Origin: Cinnamomum chago
Lineage: Eukaryota; Streptophyta; Magnoliopsida; Laurales; Lauraceae
Direction of reading: 5' to 3'
NCBI GenBank assembly: GCA_038049695.1
Contig: CP142453.1
Span: forward strand, 19,782,001 to 19,846,000
Length of the DNA stretch: 64,000 bases
In this document: positions 13,401 through 23,493 of the stretch, piece by piece
Layout of the letters: every line of letters begins with the position of its first letter
Position numbering within the stretch: position 1 is the stretch's first letter
Notes under the pieces: generated by a model
The model's database searches: none
Seen by the model: the letters and a program-made list of their open reading frames with translations, nothing else
What the model was told of the DNA's origin: nothing
Made by a program: the position numbers and the translations under genes

Positions 13401-16400
13401 ATGATCCATCATCAAAAAGAATCGACAAAGCCTTTATAGGGTTTATTAAATTCAATAAGATCATATAAAAATAGATTCTATGGAACCATCTAGAATCTAG
13501 GATATAACCAAAAGATCACAACGGAAACAAAACTCTGTTATTTTCTTCAGTACATTACATGCCAAATAGTAAAGAACCATTTTTCCTTTTTATTAAATAA
13601 TAAACATTATTATATTGGGAACCCCAATACATGTGGCTTGGAATGAATGGAGGGAAATAGAACTTGTCTCACTTGTGTTCTACCTTAATTTTCCCTCAAA
13701 ACTCAGACATTACCTAACATATATAATATGGTTTTTTTGTATTTCTAGAAAATTATGATTTAGTGGAGCTGATTAGCAACATTATTTTGGTACAACACAA
13801 TTTTTATGGAACATTGTATGAATATTGCGCTTCTCAAATGATACCAACCGTCAAACAATAGATTGGATAGGTAAGAAAAATTGCCAAAATAAAACTTATC
13901 AAAGGAGTCATACCTGGTGCAAATAAGGATTCCCTTGCATACAAATGATATACGACATGACAATTGGGCTTCTCGGGCAACATAAATGGCTTTCTTGGAC
14001 TTGGGCTCTCTCATTTTCCTGCAATGGTCCGGGGCAGGGTTAAAAAGAAAGGGGAAGCTTATGCAAAGTCCTCATATTTCTATTACCCATTCTTGATGAA
14101 TGGTCGATTGGTAGTGTAATGGTGTCACACATCATCTAGATATTGAGAGCTTGTTTGGCGGCCTGAATGTAATGGAATTCTGGAATGTTTTGGTTTTTCC
14201 AATTAACGGAAACCTCAATTCAAATTCACTAGAAGATTCTGAAATGCTGCTGAAGAGACATTTTGTTTGGTACCTCTCAGATATCTATTAGGAAGCTTCC
14301 GGAAATCCTGGACTTTAAAAAAAAAAATGTTTAGATATTTGTAAGATTTTCCAGTCACTACCATGCAACTAGCTTATTCTCCATTGAAAAAAAAAAATTT
14401 GTTGGTCCAACAAAGAGATATGGATATTGAGGAAACATGTTACTCATTCTGAAAGGCCATTATGATTTTTCATATTTAGGTGGGCACTGTTGTGATTTCC
14501 ATCACTGGTTGCTTACCATGTTTCAGTCATCAGTCAAGTTGTATGTCATTCCATCACTGGGTGGGACATGAACTAAATTGAATCAACTGGCACCAACCAA
14601 TTTTGCATTACTGGGAGAGTTTCACCAACATTTTCACATCATTGTGTGGGCGCCACCATGCTTTCATCAATGAGGGCGCCACCATGCTTTCATCAATGAG
14701 TGACCCACTTTGATTTTAAGCATTGGGAGAAATTCTCATAGTTTTCATATGAATGAATAAAAAACATGCGACTTTATTTTGGCCCTAAATCCATGTTTTT
14801 TAAATATTCAAGAATCCATGTATGCCGTTTTGACAAATTCATCTGTCCAAACATTGTATTTCTGAAATGAATTCCAGAATCTATAGATTTGAAAGAGAAT
14901 TGTTGGATATCCTCTATATCCAAAAATCTTTAATTTTTCCTACATTTACATTTTGTTGTCAGGATAATGAGTATGATCAGTGATAAGTAATAGTTCTTAT
15001 GAAGTCCATACTTAGAGTAATTCTTATCCGCAGCTGCTCCCATGACCAAATTGGTAATCCCATGCTGGATCACGAGTTCTAAAATTCCTTTCTCTATATC
15101 ATCCCTTTCAATGACAAGTTTCTCGGCTTGCACCTTTATGAAAACAAGAAAAACATTTCAGATAGAATTTCTTTAGAAAAAAATTAAGAAACCATGGTTA
15201 TCTCAACGAAAATCAAGAGGTCTAGATAGCAGCTGTTAAAGCATCTGATGAAATATACAATAGTAACAATTCGAACATTCACGATTATAGGATACTTCAA
15301 AATAAGGTTTGAGAGCCAAGATTTGCATCTGATTAAAAGCAGGGGCTAAACAAACTAAACTTGGAATCAATTATCACCATCCCTAACCAGAGGCATGCAT
15401 ACAGAACTGTGGTTCAACTGACATGTATCAGATAGGATGATTGTCCCAGAATTTGACACGGGTCCTCAGCCCAACAGGTCAAGATAACGCAATGGATCAT
15501 CAATCCAAGGGTCAAAAGAAATCTGCTGTATACTATCTTTCTTAAATGAAATAGATTATAGTTTCTATTTTTAAGTTCCTAGTGATACAGGACAGACCCA
15601 TGGCCCCCATGGGTCAGCCTATCCTTTGGGCCCAGCCCACCAACCAGCCCATCCATTTTTATTTTATTATGCCTTTTTAATTATATTTTAGGTGGTTTAT
15701 GTCTTTAATTAGATGCTTTAATCCTGGCCATCAACATGTTTGGATGGTCCAGATTAGTTATGGGGTGGGATATATTTTCTCCTATTTAAATGATGTAAAG
15801 CTTAGTTGGTTATTCAATTGAAGATTATGATGAATAGAGATTTTCGGAGTAATTTTGGGTTTCCCAACTTCTTCTCTTTTTCCTCACCTGCGGTAGGGAG
15901 TTTGGTGTGGGGCCAAGAATTTTCAAAGTTTCCCTGATCTACCCCCTCCATCTACCATCTCTCCATCCTGCCCTCCCCGCACCTCTATTCGCCATCCACA
16001 TCACCTAGATTAGTGAAGATTGATTGTAATTAGATTCTAACTGTGACAAGGCTTGTACTATATGTTGAGGAATGCAATACAAGGAACAACAAGGGGTTCC
16101 TCTTCTCAAAACTACTTATTCGCTTCAATTTATTTCTCTGACAGTCCCAGCATCAAAATGTTCTTGTCACGCGAACATAACCAAAATTTTTTAGAATCAA
16201 GTAAACTCAAATTAACTTGATTAGTGGATTTGGTCTTTTAGAATGAATTCGCTCCTAATTCTGAGAAAATCAATTTCATGGATTAAATCAAATTCTTTTT
16301 TGGAGTTCCAAAATCTCAGAATAAGGCATCTATTTTCTACTTTGCGAATTTCAAAACTCTAAAATAATTCAATGGAATGGTGTTCTATATGTAAATAAGC

Positions 16401-17976
16401 TGTCACCAAAAAAAAAATTTGAAAGCTTAAGGAATCAACTTGTTTCCGTGGTAATTACAAATAATCTATGCCATCTAGTAATTCATGACATTTGGAAAAT
16501 ATTACTGTGTAAGAAAAATCTATAGATGGCCCAGATACAAGAGAAAATATAACATCTGAAGCTGGCCATGTGCTTAGAAGAATAGAAACAGACCTGGTTC
16601 AAAGAACTAAAGTGTTGCAAGTAAAAGACACTAGGAGATGGAGGATTTAGAACTTAGAAGGGACATGCCAGGTTTTAGGGTGACAAGAAAACATAGCCTT
16701 GAGAAAGGAATGCAGTAGAACTCACAGACCACAGTGCCAACGGTGTGAAGTTGGGATAATGCTTCAATGAAGAATGATGATGATGACAATTAAAGTGCAT
16801 ACATAGAAAAAAGTTTCTTTTATATCATCCTATACAAGAGATGCTTAATATTTGGAAGACTGGTAACACTCGTTGCCATCTCTTTTCACATTGCCATCTC
16901 CTCTCTTCTATCTATCTATCTATCTATCTATATATATAAGAATAGGAATGATTTTTTTTTCTTTTGAATGGTAAGAGGATGGAGTTTCTCAAGTGTGACA
17001 TTGCTATTCAATTACAAAATGTTACAAAGAGCAACATACATAAATTAATGCAACGAAGCATCATCAATCTAAAATGAACTTTATTTAACATTATTGTGGT
17101 GCAGACAGCGGAGGTAGAGATGCGGGAGGGCGATGAAGATAGAAAAAGATAGAGAAGATGATACCTTTTCTTGGACTCTCACCAAACTCCAATCCGGAGG
17201 CGTTAAGTCACATGAGCAAGGTAGGGCTCAAGAGACTCAGAAATTAGGCTCTCACCAAACTCCAATCCAGGAGGCGTTAGGGATTTCTTAGAGGAGAACT
17301 CGAAGAAAGCTCATTTTCATTAATCATCAATCATTCCTTACCCAAAGAGGCTTTACATCATTATATAGGAAAATAAATAACCCTAAGACTGATCTGGACC
17401 GTCCAAACACACTGATGGCCAGGATTAAAACATCCTAATAAGCAACCTAAAACATAATTAAAGGCCTAAATAACATAGAATAAATGGGCTGGGCCCAAAG
17501 GCTTGGACAAGATAATTGGTTTGGGCCCGTTGGAGGGTCGACCCATGGGGGACCATGGGCTTGTCCTGCATCATATTGTGCACATGCATGAAGCCACGTA
17601 TTAAATAAAATTGCTTACATGAGATATTGCAAAGAGGTAGATACATGAATATTGACGACCATCAATAAAGTATTTTATTTCAAAGTATTTCCATATCTTA
17701 ATGTAGACATTCAATTTTTCTTGTGTCCTTTTTATGTGCAATTCAGTCCCAATTTCTTTTTTTGGAATGGTAGTTTATAAAACATTCATACAATATGCGG
17801 CAATATAATACAGACCTTACTTTGAGGGTAAATTCATTCTTGACTAGACTCTAACTTGGGTCCAGACTCTAGAATTGGTTATCGCATTGCAGATTCATAA
17901 TCAGGGACTCAGGTTGTCAAGATTTCATATACTTTCACACACCCACTTATGCACCCATGCACCTGCGCGCGCGCAG

Positions 17977-18020
<44 letters not shown>

Positions 18021-21000
18021 CAATTGGTACCCTTGCTCCTGCACAAATAAGCACATATTCATCAAGTGTTTGTTGCATCTTTTCCCATTCTTGTTGTCTG
18101 TATTGCCTCACTTCCCTTGGCATTAATTTACTAGCAGGAAATTTCCCTCCCATCGCTATGCAAAATACACAGAAAAGGAAAGGAAAAAAAAAAACGTCAA
18201 TAATGCTTACAGTCAAGAATAGAAGAACATTACATTAGGGCACATTATAGTGGAATTTTTCTCAAAAAAAAAAAAATCTAGACATTTAATAAGATACTAA
18301 CCCTTGATCCTAATGGATCCATCTCAGACAGGCCATGCCTGCAAAGTTTGCATAAATTGGGTGATCATACTATTCATTCTTAGTCAGGAACGGGCCTAAA
18401 ATGAAAACATTTAATAAGAGGGACAGGTCTGAACTTCTATTAAGTTTATAAGCATGGCCTCGCTACTTTGGTGGCTGGAATCTCCTCTGGTAAGATAATT
18501 AAGTACATTTTCATAACAAGTTTTCTTTCATCTTCTTTGTGTGCTTAAGCCCAAGCACCCTCATTTGTGGTCTTAGATGATGGTTATGTAAATATTGATT
18601 ACCTGTGAAATTCGACTGGGTTGACACTAAAGGAGCCATTTGTGCAGAGCCCTCATCCACAGAAACGAAAGGAGACAAGGCACCACTCAACTGCGTTTGG
18701 TGCAGCGATGGCTTTCCAGATTTTCCGGCCTTCTAAGCCATTTTTCCATGCATGGAGGGGATCTTGAAGTCCGACCTTGGGGGCGAGGATCTTGTTGCAT
18801 TTCCTCTTCTGCGGACGCTACACAAACAGCCCCAAATGGAACCCACGGGTCCATCCAAGTGGGCAACATATCCCCAAGTAATAGTAACTCACACCCAGTG
18901 GAAAATAGTAGAACTTAGTTTTCCATAGTAGCAAAAAAAAAAAAAAAAGGAACATATATATGGTAAAAGTTACTTAAAATGTTTAATAGACTTGTGCAAG
19001 GGCCAGAATGGATCTAATTTCAGACCCAAATATTAATGGGCAGCACTTCGGCTGATTCTGGCTCAGCCTGGTGACACACTTGGTGGCTGGTTCCACAAAA
19101 TATATTCCTCGAGTTGGCATATCATAGCTAGCTCAAACAGGAACAACTGGACATGAACATGTGGTATATCAGGCTGTGTATATGGAGGCCACAGTTAGTG
19201 AACCAGACCCTCAATCCAATGGTCACCATTTTGGATCTTCAGAATCAATGATCTCAAGGATGATCAACATAAACTGGTGGTCAGCAGGCTGAACAAATCC
19301 CAATCTGAGGATCCATACTTAATTGTATTTAGTTTTGAGAAATGATCAAAGGCTGATGACCAGATGAGACTTTCTATGAAGGTTTGATGAATTGGACTCG
19401 CTGAGCACCAGGTCAACCTTGACCCAAGTCAACTCAGCCGAGTCGCATGGGACTTGCCATACCCTCGAGAGGGGAAAAACCTCAATAATCATTAAAAATG
19501 ATAAAAGAAATATCTAAAAAAAATTAAAAAAATTATTGTCCTAGAAGTCCAGAATTTTAAGACTCTTTCATGTTTTAATTATTAAGAATGAATTTAAAGT
19601 ATATATAGGTATCTGCTTTTGTTTGGCATTCTTCCAAATGAACAGTGCATCCAAGTTTTGAATGCTTAGATCTTTCACAAAAATGTGGTTTAATATTCTC
19701 AAATCAGCACAAAAAAAGTCTCTAAAAGCCTAAGCTTCTTCCAACAAGAAAACAGTTGGGAAATATCTTTAGACCTTCAACCATTGTACTCACGCAACCC
19801 ACTTGTGTGCCATAGGACCTGTTCTTTTGCCAGAATCTGTAACAAGAATTTGGTATGTTGAGAATTCATGGGCATGATGTAATACCTTGTCCCCTAGCAA
19901 TTGCAAATGTCATGTATCTTTACCAGATTTCCAAAATCCCAGCCACCTAAAAAGTCTCAAATGACCTTTGGAATTCTTAGAATTCCCACCACTTTGCTTT
20001 TTACTGGAATTTCTGGATGCTCAAGTACTAAGGATGATTCAAAAATGTCACTGTAGGAGAATTTAAAAATTCTACAGACGTAATTTATTTGATCCCAGTA
20101 AAGAAACAGACCCGTACAGTTGAGTCACACCCTGAGTTGATTCGGATTCGGCTGATTTTTAAAAGCTTGCTTCTTGTACGGTCACCTTGTGTTTACCCAT
20201 GTGGGGCCCACTTTTGTTTGATCCAAGTCATTAAGACCATGTGTCACCCTTATGAATAGTTGCTGCTCTGAATTCCACTCCAGGCAGGATTTATATACAC
20301 ATCGTTAAATTGATTAAGGGATTAAAGTTGAGATTGAGGAATAAGGATTCTCATTTATCATGCATGGATCAATCCAACAGTGTCTATATCAAACTCGAGA
20401 AATCTTTGACCAGTGCCCATCCATGGTAGGGTGTCTGATATAAATGAAAAGGATCAAGCTAAGGGACCACACATGGTCAACACTATTGGAAGTCACGTAA
20501 GGTCTGATTTCTAATTTGAGAAAAAGCATGACTGTATTGTAACTTTCAGAACTATAAGGATTTTTTATTTATAAAAACTCACAATTTCATATTGAAATTA
20601 CATACTATACTGACTGCCCAATCCTCATTGGATGACCACAGTATTCCTCCACTTTTCTCTTCTTTCTCCACTTTTTCTCTTTCTTCTTAATTTTTTCCCT
20701 TTCTCATTGTTCTTCTCAATTTCACTGAATTAAAGATTACAATTTAGTATTGAAGCCTTTGTAGCAGGTAGATGAGGTCCGCAAGAAGGAAGAAAACCTT
20801 TTTCATTAACTTGTAAAAGTGACCTGATGAACCCTAGGCTGACATCAGCGTATAATCAAAAGAGTTGAATAACTTTAGTGTTGTGGAATAAAGATACTGT
20901 CTGACAGGCATTGATATTTTTGGGGGTGTAATAGTTAATTTTTTTTATTTTTATCAAAGAAGACTATAAAGAGATTTTTTTATTTTTTTTTTCATGTTTT

Positions 21001-21929
21001 TGTAGTGTTTGAGAAGGTGAGATTCAATTGGGTGCAAAAATTAATATTGAAGAAGATTATAAAGAGATTTATTTCATGCTACAATAGCGTTTGAGAAGGT
21101 TGAGATTCAATTGGGTGCAAAAATTAATATTGAAGAAGACTATAAAGAGATTTATTTATTTTTTTAATGTTACAATAGTGTTTGAGAAGGTGAGATTCAA
21201 TTGGGTGCAAAAATTAATATCAAAGAAGACTATAAAGAGATTTTTTTTTATGTTACAACAGTGTTTGAGAAGGTGAGATCAACTGGGTGCTGTTTTTGGT
21301 GTCTGTGAAGATGAGACTCAGTTAAGGGGATCCCAAGGATTTCAACTAAGGGGGAGAGAGTTGAATGAGAACTTTTATTCCAAACAATTCAATGATAGAG
21401 AACTTCTTTGATTGGAAAAAACTATAAAGAATGGTCATACTCAACTCAACTAAGAAGTCCACTGATTGAACAAAAAGAGTGGAATATATAGAACAGATAT
21501 TTAAAGAACCCCATTGTTGGTATGAGGATAGGGAGCAGAAAACATGCTATCAATGAATTGAAATCTAAATTCCATTCATTTTATCCCATTGTTCATCTTG
21601 CTGCAAATTTCAAAACCATTCTTAGCTAGTGGGCTAACACATCCAAAACAGAAAAAAACACACATAATTGAAATTTTCAGCCTTCTATTTTGTTCTAGAG
21701 TATGAGGTTTGCTTGCTAACTTACGCATAGGGATGATCTGGGCCTGCTGATGGACATGGATAATGTAGACCTTCTTCCCTCTCGCATCCCTCAGCGCCCA
21801 CAACAGCGTCGCCTTGCTCTCCTTCACCTCCTTCCCCACCGCCACAAAAATCCTCTGTTCAAGAACCGGACCAGCCTCCGGAGACTCCGAGTCCTCCTCG
21901 ATTTCTCCAAGGCCGCTGCAGCCCGCCAT
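1623..21929 (-). CDS. U-box domain protein, USP/kinase type (PUB33-like), 5' part of gene
   Basis: Seven exons join in frame through GT-AG junctions: 21929-21725, 18155-18031, 15133-15012, 14018-13914, 5213-4799, 2751-2611 and 2153-1623. They give 548 codons. The order is an N-terminal universal-stress-protein domain (residues about 17-175), a serine-rich linker, a long coiled coil, then the start of a protein kinase domain with the Gly-rich loop GEGGFGKVYKG and the AIKVL lysine. This is the order of class IV plant U-box E3 ligases, which end in the rest of the kinase and a U-box. Those parts must lie left of base 1, because no matching exon was found in 1-1622. The start is the first ATG (21929) downstream of an in-frame stop at 21980. 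No frameshift or stop was seen in the exons. The family attaches ubiquitin to target proteins and is linked to stress and receptor signalling; the exact substrate cannot be told. Confidence 0.9.
2154..2610 (-). other. PUB intron 6
   Basis: A 457-base AT-rich intron with clean GT-AG ends. Nothing else was seen in it. Confidence 0.8.
2611..2751 (-). CDS. PUB gene exon 6: start of coiled coil
   Basis: This exon holds 47 codons in phase 0, beginning EGHIDDQQVYEQLKQAMAEA and ending AIKAIFK, with donor AAA|GTAAAA. The acceptor could instead fall one codon later (GAG|GGA). Confidence 0.87.
2840..4690. repeat. Large imperfect inverted repeat filling PUB intron 5
   Basis: The reverse complement of about 2840-3700 aligns along its length with about 3770-4690, with centre near 3735-3750. 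Paired landmarks are AAGGCTGGTAGACT (4422 on plus; its complement near 3062), CCTAAATA near 3274 and 4192, CATGCAAAGTCAA near 3332 and 4133, and AAAACAGTCC near 3973 with its complement near 3500. By eye the arms match at roughly 75-85%, and indels are present. The repeat takes up nearly all of intron 5 (2752-4798). It resembles a foldback or long-TIR DNA element, but no target-site duplication was found. Confidence 0.75.
4799..5213 (-). CDS. PUB gene exon 5: serine-rich linker
   Basis: The 415-base exon codes for the low-complexity Ser/Pro-rich linker (SGASLDGTRVWMTPPSPISS onward). The frame stays open past 4799, but only the strong donor CTA|GTAAGTGAG keeps phase 0 with exon 6, so the exon ends at DGSLLPL and the downstream open codons are intronic. 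Confidence 0.85.
5614..6350 (+). mobile_element. Probable copia LTR end with primer-binding site
   Basis: TGGTATCAGAGTC at 6338-6350 matches the usual plant copia primer-binding site (initiator Met tRNA). The sequence just before it ends TTCTTGCA, as an LTR would. The left border at TGTTGGAG (5614) is a guess. No second LTR or gag was recognised downstream, so this is a fragment. Confidence 0.45.
5965..6077. repeat. Tandem repeat, 39 bp unit, 2.9 copies
   Basis: The unit beginning GGAGTCTGCTTTATCAAATA repeats at 5965, 6004 and 6043 with only a few substitutions, all in the third copy. It lies in the probable copia LTR inside PUB intron 4. Confidence 0.9.
7315..7347 (+). repeat. G-rich (GGGA)n tract, potential G-quadruplex
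   Basis: Six or more G-runs of three or more bases with one-base A or T loops lie on the plus strand, which is the template strand of the PUB gene. Confidence 0.8.
8300..10634 (+). mobile_element. Decayed Ty1/copia element, 5' part
   Basis: A primer-binding-like TGGCATCAGAGCA lies at 8475-8487 just after an LTR-like end. Gag-like codons occur around 9840-9905. A CX2CX4HX4C zinc knuckle (CYSCKEFGHIANQC) is coded at 10283-10324. A protease-like WYLDS with the following active-site residues lost lies near 10583. Stops and frame changes are frequent, so it is an old remnant inside PUB intron 4. It continues at 13056 after the nested element. Confidence 0.7.
8909..9277. mobile_element. MITE-like TIR element inside the copia remnant
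   Basis: The two ends are inverted copies about 50 bases long. AATGTTCTCCTATGAGCAGA at the left matches the complement of the right end near 9271-9250, with further matches through GCAGTCCAGCTC and TGGGGCC. The interior shows no coding sequence. A clear target duplication was not found. Confidence 0.6.
10990..11331 (-). pseudogene. gypsy pol C-terminal-like tail in the small LTR element
   Basis: Minus-strand codons end in RRTITELEVEFSPSRGE and stop next to the purine-rich tract and LTR. That is where plant gypsy polyproteins end, and the acidic DLR...E...GE tail is similar to them. Upstream residues are not recognisable as integrase or reverse transcriptase, so the element probably cannot move by itself. 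Confidence 0.4.
12168..12240 (+). pseudogene. Possible captured host-gene first exon
   Basis: On the strand opposite to the LTR element, ATG 12168 opens MDAMASRDDEWWQQSFTKLE and the exon stops at a good donor, CCAC|GTACGT. A long leader-like sequence precedes it, and T-rich, then G/T-rich, intron-like sequence follows. This looks like the 5' leader, first exon and intron start of an ordinary gene carried inside a retroelement. The protein was not recognised, so capture is an inference. Confidence 0.4.
13056..13480 (+). mobile_element. Decayed copia element, continuation
   Basis: Codons for ADGENFPISDIGHAP (near 13100) resemble the copia protease region. NVIEDQKTRKVIGRNPK (13250-13300) resembles the gag-pre-integrase region. 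Together they continue the element broken at 10634. The frame is interrupted. The 3' end of the element was not located. Confidence 0.65.
13914..14018 (-). CDS. PUB gene exon 4: end of USP domain
   Basis: The acceptor is TTGCAG. The exon codes for KMREPKSKKAIYVAREA and FVCKGILICT, the usual C-terminal end of the USP domain in PUB kinases, and ends AG|GTATGA. The next exon lies 8.7 kb away across a transposon-filled intron. Confidence 0.88.
14019..15011 (-). other. PUB intron 3
   Basis: The intron is AT-rich, with a weak hint of a MITE (TTGTTTGG near 14151 and a diverged complement near 14850). A 26-base unit starting GGGCGCCACC is tandemly doubled at 14648-14699. No exon was recognised. Confidence 0.7.
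14648..14699. repeat. Two-copy tandem repeat, 26 bp
   Basis: Two identical adjacent copies of a unit starting GGGCGCCACCATGC lie in PUB intron 3. Confidence 0.85.
15012..15133 (-). CDS. PUB gene exon 3: USP domain
   Basis: The 122-base exon codes for VQAEKLVIERDDIEKGILEL and the USP signature around LVMGAAADKNYSK. It is entered in phase 0 and ends AA|GTATGG. Confidence 0.88.
15583..16155 (+). mobile_element. LTR of the TGATGC...GCATCA family (plus orientation)
   Basis: It starts TGATACAGGACAG and ends CAGTCCCAGCATCA. It shares long blocks with the complement of 17097-17573, including the CCCATGGGTC palindrome, AATCCTGGCCATCA and ATGATGTAAAGC. The flanking five bases differ (CCTAG and AAATG), so this is not a clean solo LTR. 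Confidence 0.65.
17097..17573 (-). mobile_element. Solo LTR, TSD TATTG
   Basis: A 477-base LTR in minus orientation (complement starts TGATGCAGGACAAGCCC) is flanked exactly by TATTG at 17092-17096 and 17574-17578. It belongs to the same family as 15583-16155. A block around CACCAAACTCCAATCC occurs twice inside it. Confidence 0.85.
17981..18018. repeat. (GA)n microsatellite beside the exon 2 donor
   Basis: About 19 GA units on the plus strand put a (TC)n run 12 bases downstream of the PUB exon 2 donor in the transcript. Confidence 0.95.
18031..18155 (-). CDS. PUB gene exon 2: USP domain middle
   Basis: The acceptor TTGCATAG and the donor AGG|GTACCA frame 125 bases. The exon codes for MGGKFPASKLMPREV and the helix ending DEYVLICAGAR. 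It joins exon 1 through a split CCG codon. A (GA)n microsatellite starts only 12 bases inside the downstream intron. Confidence 0.88.
18640..18918 (+). pseudogene. Coding-like fragment, possible gene relic
   Basis: The block is GC-richer than its surroundings. ATG 18709 opens MAFQIFRPSKPFFHAWRGS, an Arg/Ser-rich N-terminus like an organelle-targeting peptide, then meets a stop. A shifted frame continues RGSCCISSSADATQTAPNGT. This would fit a frameshifted copy of a host gene's first exon, but the parent was not recognised and the call is weak. Confidence 0.25.
20955..21290. repeat. Minisatellite, about 85 bp unit, about 4 copies
   Basis: The block GTTTGAGAAGGTGAGATTCA with GGGTGCAAAAATTAATAT and ACTATAAAGAGATT recurs four times. 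The copies differ mainly in the length of T-runs. It lies about 430-770 bases downstream of the PUB exon 1 donor. Confidence 0.9.
21725..21929 (-). CDS. PUB gene exon 1: start of USP domain
   Basis: This exon codes for 68 residues plus one base. It begins MAGCSGLGEIEEDSES and reaches the first USP beta strand, RIFVAVGKEVKES, then HVHQQAQIIPM. The donor is C|GTAAGT. The reading frame runs upstream of the ATG to a TAG at 21980 with only non-ATG codons between, so ATG 21929 is preferred as the start. Confidence 0.9.
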
Positions 21930-22589
21930 CGCTCCTATCTCATCCACATCACCAAATCCAACCCCCAAACTAAAACGCTACCAAAACAAACTCTCATCCA
22001 ATCGATCGAAATCCATCACTGTTCCTCATTCCGCCATCGAGATCCATCAAGACTCCAACCAATCAAAACGAAAAGGAACAAGTTGGAAGCGTCAGAACCT
22101 TGGACTTGCTCGTGTTCTAGAGAACCTGCTGAAACGGAATTGGATCGATCCCTCGGTTTCTCTATCGATTGAAAGCGTCTGGTCTTCGAATATGTAAAGA
22201 GAAATTTCAAACTCTCGGAGTCAAGCTTTCTCAACTAGAGTTTCTTTGAAAAGCCTTTCCTCGGAAATGAACGACTTCGGTGTTATGTGTTTGTCTTGTC
22301 TGAACAAAATCTGGAAGGACAGAAAGAAAAAAGAGTAAAATATAACCTCGCTTTCGCCGACCAGTCGAGGAATCTTCTCATGAGAATCCATTTTCAACTT
22401 TCCAGGCTGAGGGCTATATGATTTCGTCACTCTCTCTTTTTTTTCAATCGTTCTTCCCTGTCGCTGTTTTCCCTGAAAAGTAGTGAATGAATAGATTGTT
22501 TGTCGTAAGCAGAAAGTGATTACCCTTTTTCTACGTAAAAGAAAGAGACTGGTATGGTTCAATGCACATGGCTTGTTTAATAGCGTTTT
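21930..22589 (-). other. PUB upstream region and presumed 5' UTR
   Basis: This stretch must hold the PUB leader and core promoter. I saw no convincing TATA box. Open frames here on both strands lack any recognisable protein. Confidence 0.4.
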
Positions 22590-23493
22590 GTATATAACCC
22601 CCCTAAGTTTATAGGATTGGTAAATAGACCGCTGAGGTTTTAATATTTATAAATAGGCACCTGCATTTTCATTTCGGTAGATTTTAATAGTGAGATAACA
22701 CTTTTGCCCATCTCTTTTATATTTGTATGCATAATTTCAAAAGCTTTTACTCAACTTTTTTTTTATAAAGCATGTAATATTAACAATTGCATTTAGTGTG
22801 AGAGAATAACCCTGTATAAATTCATTTGTTTAATAAATACATGGTTCATTTCATTAAATCAAAATTGATCATGATGATAATCAACACTTATACTTATAAC
22901 CGATTATGATTTATCCAATCACAACCCACCATTGGATTGATGAAAAGTATCAAAATACATGATTATGCTTCATGTATAGGGGTTGTAGAAGAAATATTGG
23001 GGGGAACGGGGCAAATGTAAAAAATATTAATTTTTAGAATTTACAAGGGGAGGGAGTGTTTGGATCTATTTAAAAAGAAATATTGGGGGAATGAGAAAAT
23101 GTAAATATATATTAATTTTTAGAATTTGGGGGCGGGGGGCCCAAATATGGGTGGGGGCTTCAGTTCCCAAGCCCGTGTACTTGGGCCCACCCCTAGTCAT
23201 ATACATAAGAGAGTTATTGAGAGAAACTATTGAGACTTGAAATAAAATAATGGTGCTTTTTTAAGTAGTAATATACTCATTTTTATTTAATGAATGTAAG
23301 AGCAAAGCTGTCATTTATATAAAAATCCAACACAAATCTCTTGGAGGCTACCCATTCCTGTTAGGAATATTGATTTTGGGGACATGAAAGGTATTAAGAA
23401 GAAGAAGAAGCAAGAGCCCATTTACAAATACTAAAACCTCAAGGGCCTATCACAAATCCTATAAACCTTGGTTTGGGGGGGGGGGGTATATAC
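22590..23493. mobile_element. TIR DNA element, about 0.9 kb, non-coding
   Basis: The ends are inverted copies over about 65 bases. The left end starts GTATATAACCCCCC and reads through AAGTTTATAGGATT and GAGGTTTTAATATTT; the right end, complemented, carries the same landmarks. The right end has an expanded C/G run. The interior has a twofold repeat (AGAAATATTGGGGG near 22990 and 23077) and no transposase. It resembles a Mutator-like or other long-TIR MITE; no target duplication was resolved. Confidence 0.65.

Larger units (their letters stand above)
5214..13913 (-). other. PUB intron 4 (8.7 kb, repeat-filled)
   Basis: This intron holds a probable copia LTR and primer site (5614-6350), a G-rich tract (7315-7347), a decayed copia element (about 8300-13480) containing a MITE and a nested small LTR element, and AT-rich filler at 6350-7300 and 7350-8300 in which I see nothing more. 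No host coding exon was recognised. Confidence 0.75.
15134..18030 (-). other. PUB intron 2
   Basis: The intron holds two related LTRs in opposite orientation (15583-16155 and 17097-17573), a (TATC)n microsatellite at 16909-16932 and a (GA)n microsatellite next to the donor. The stretch 16156-17090 shows nothing recognisable. Confidence 0.75.
18156..21724 (-). other. PUB intron 1
   Basis: A 3.6 kb intron. It holds a coding-like fragment near 18640-18920 on the plus strand and a minisatellite at 20955-21290. The stretch 18920-20950 is AT-rich and I see no assignable element there. Confidence 0.7.

Noticed and set aside
14151..14890. A MITE in PUB intron 3
   Set aside because: The end motifs are short and poorly matched, and no target duplication was seen.
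21930..21968. A PUB start upstream of ATG 21929
   Set aside because: The upstream codons up to the TAG at 21980 contain no ATG.
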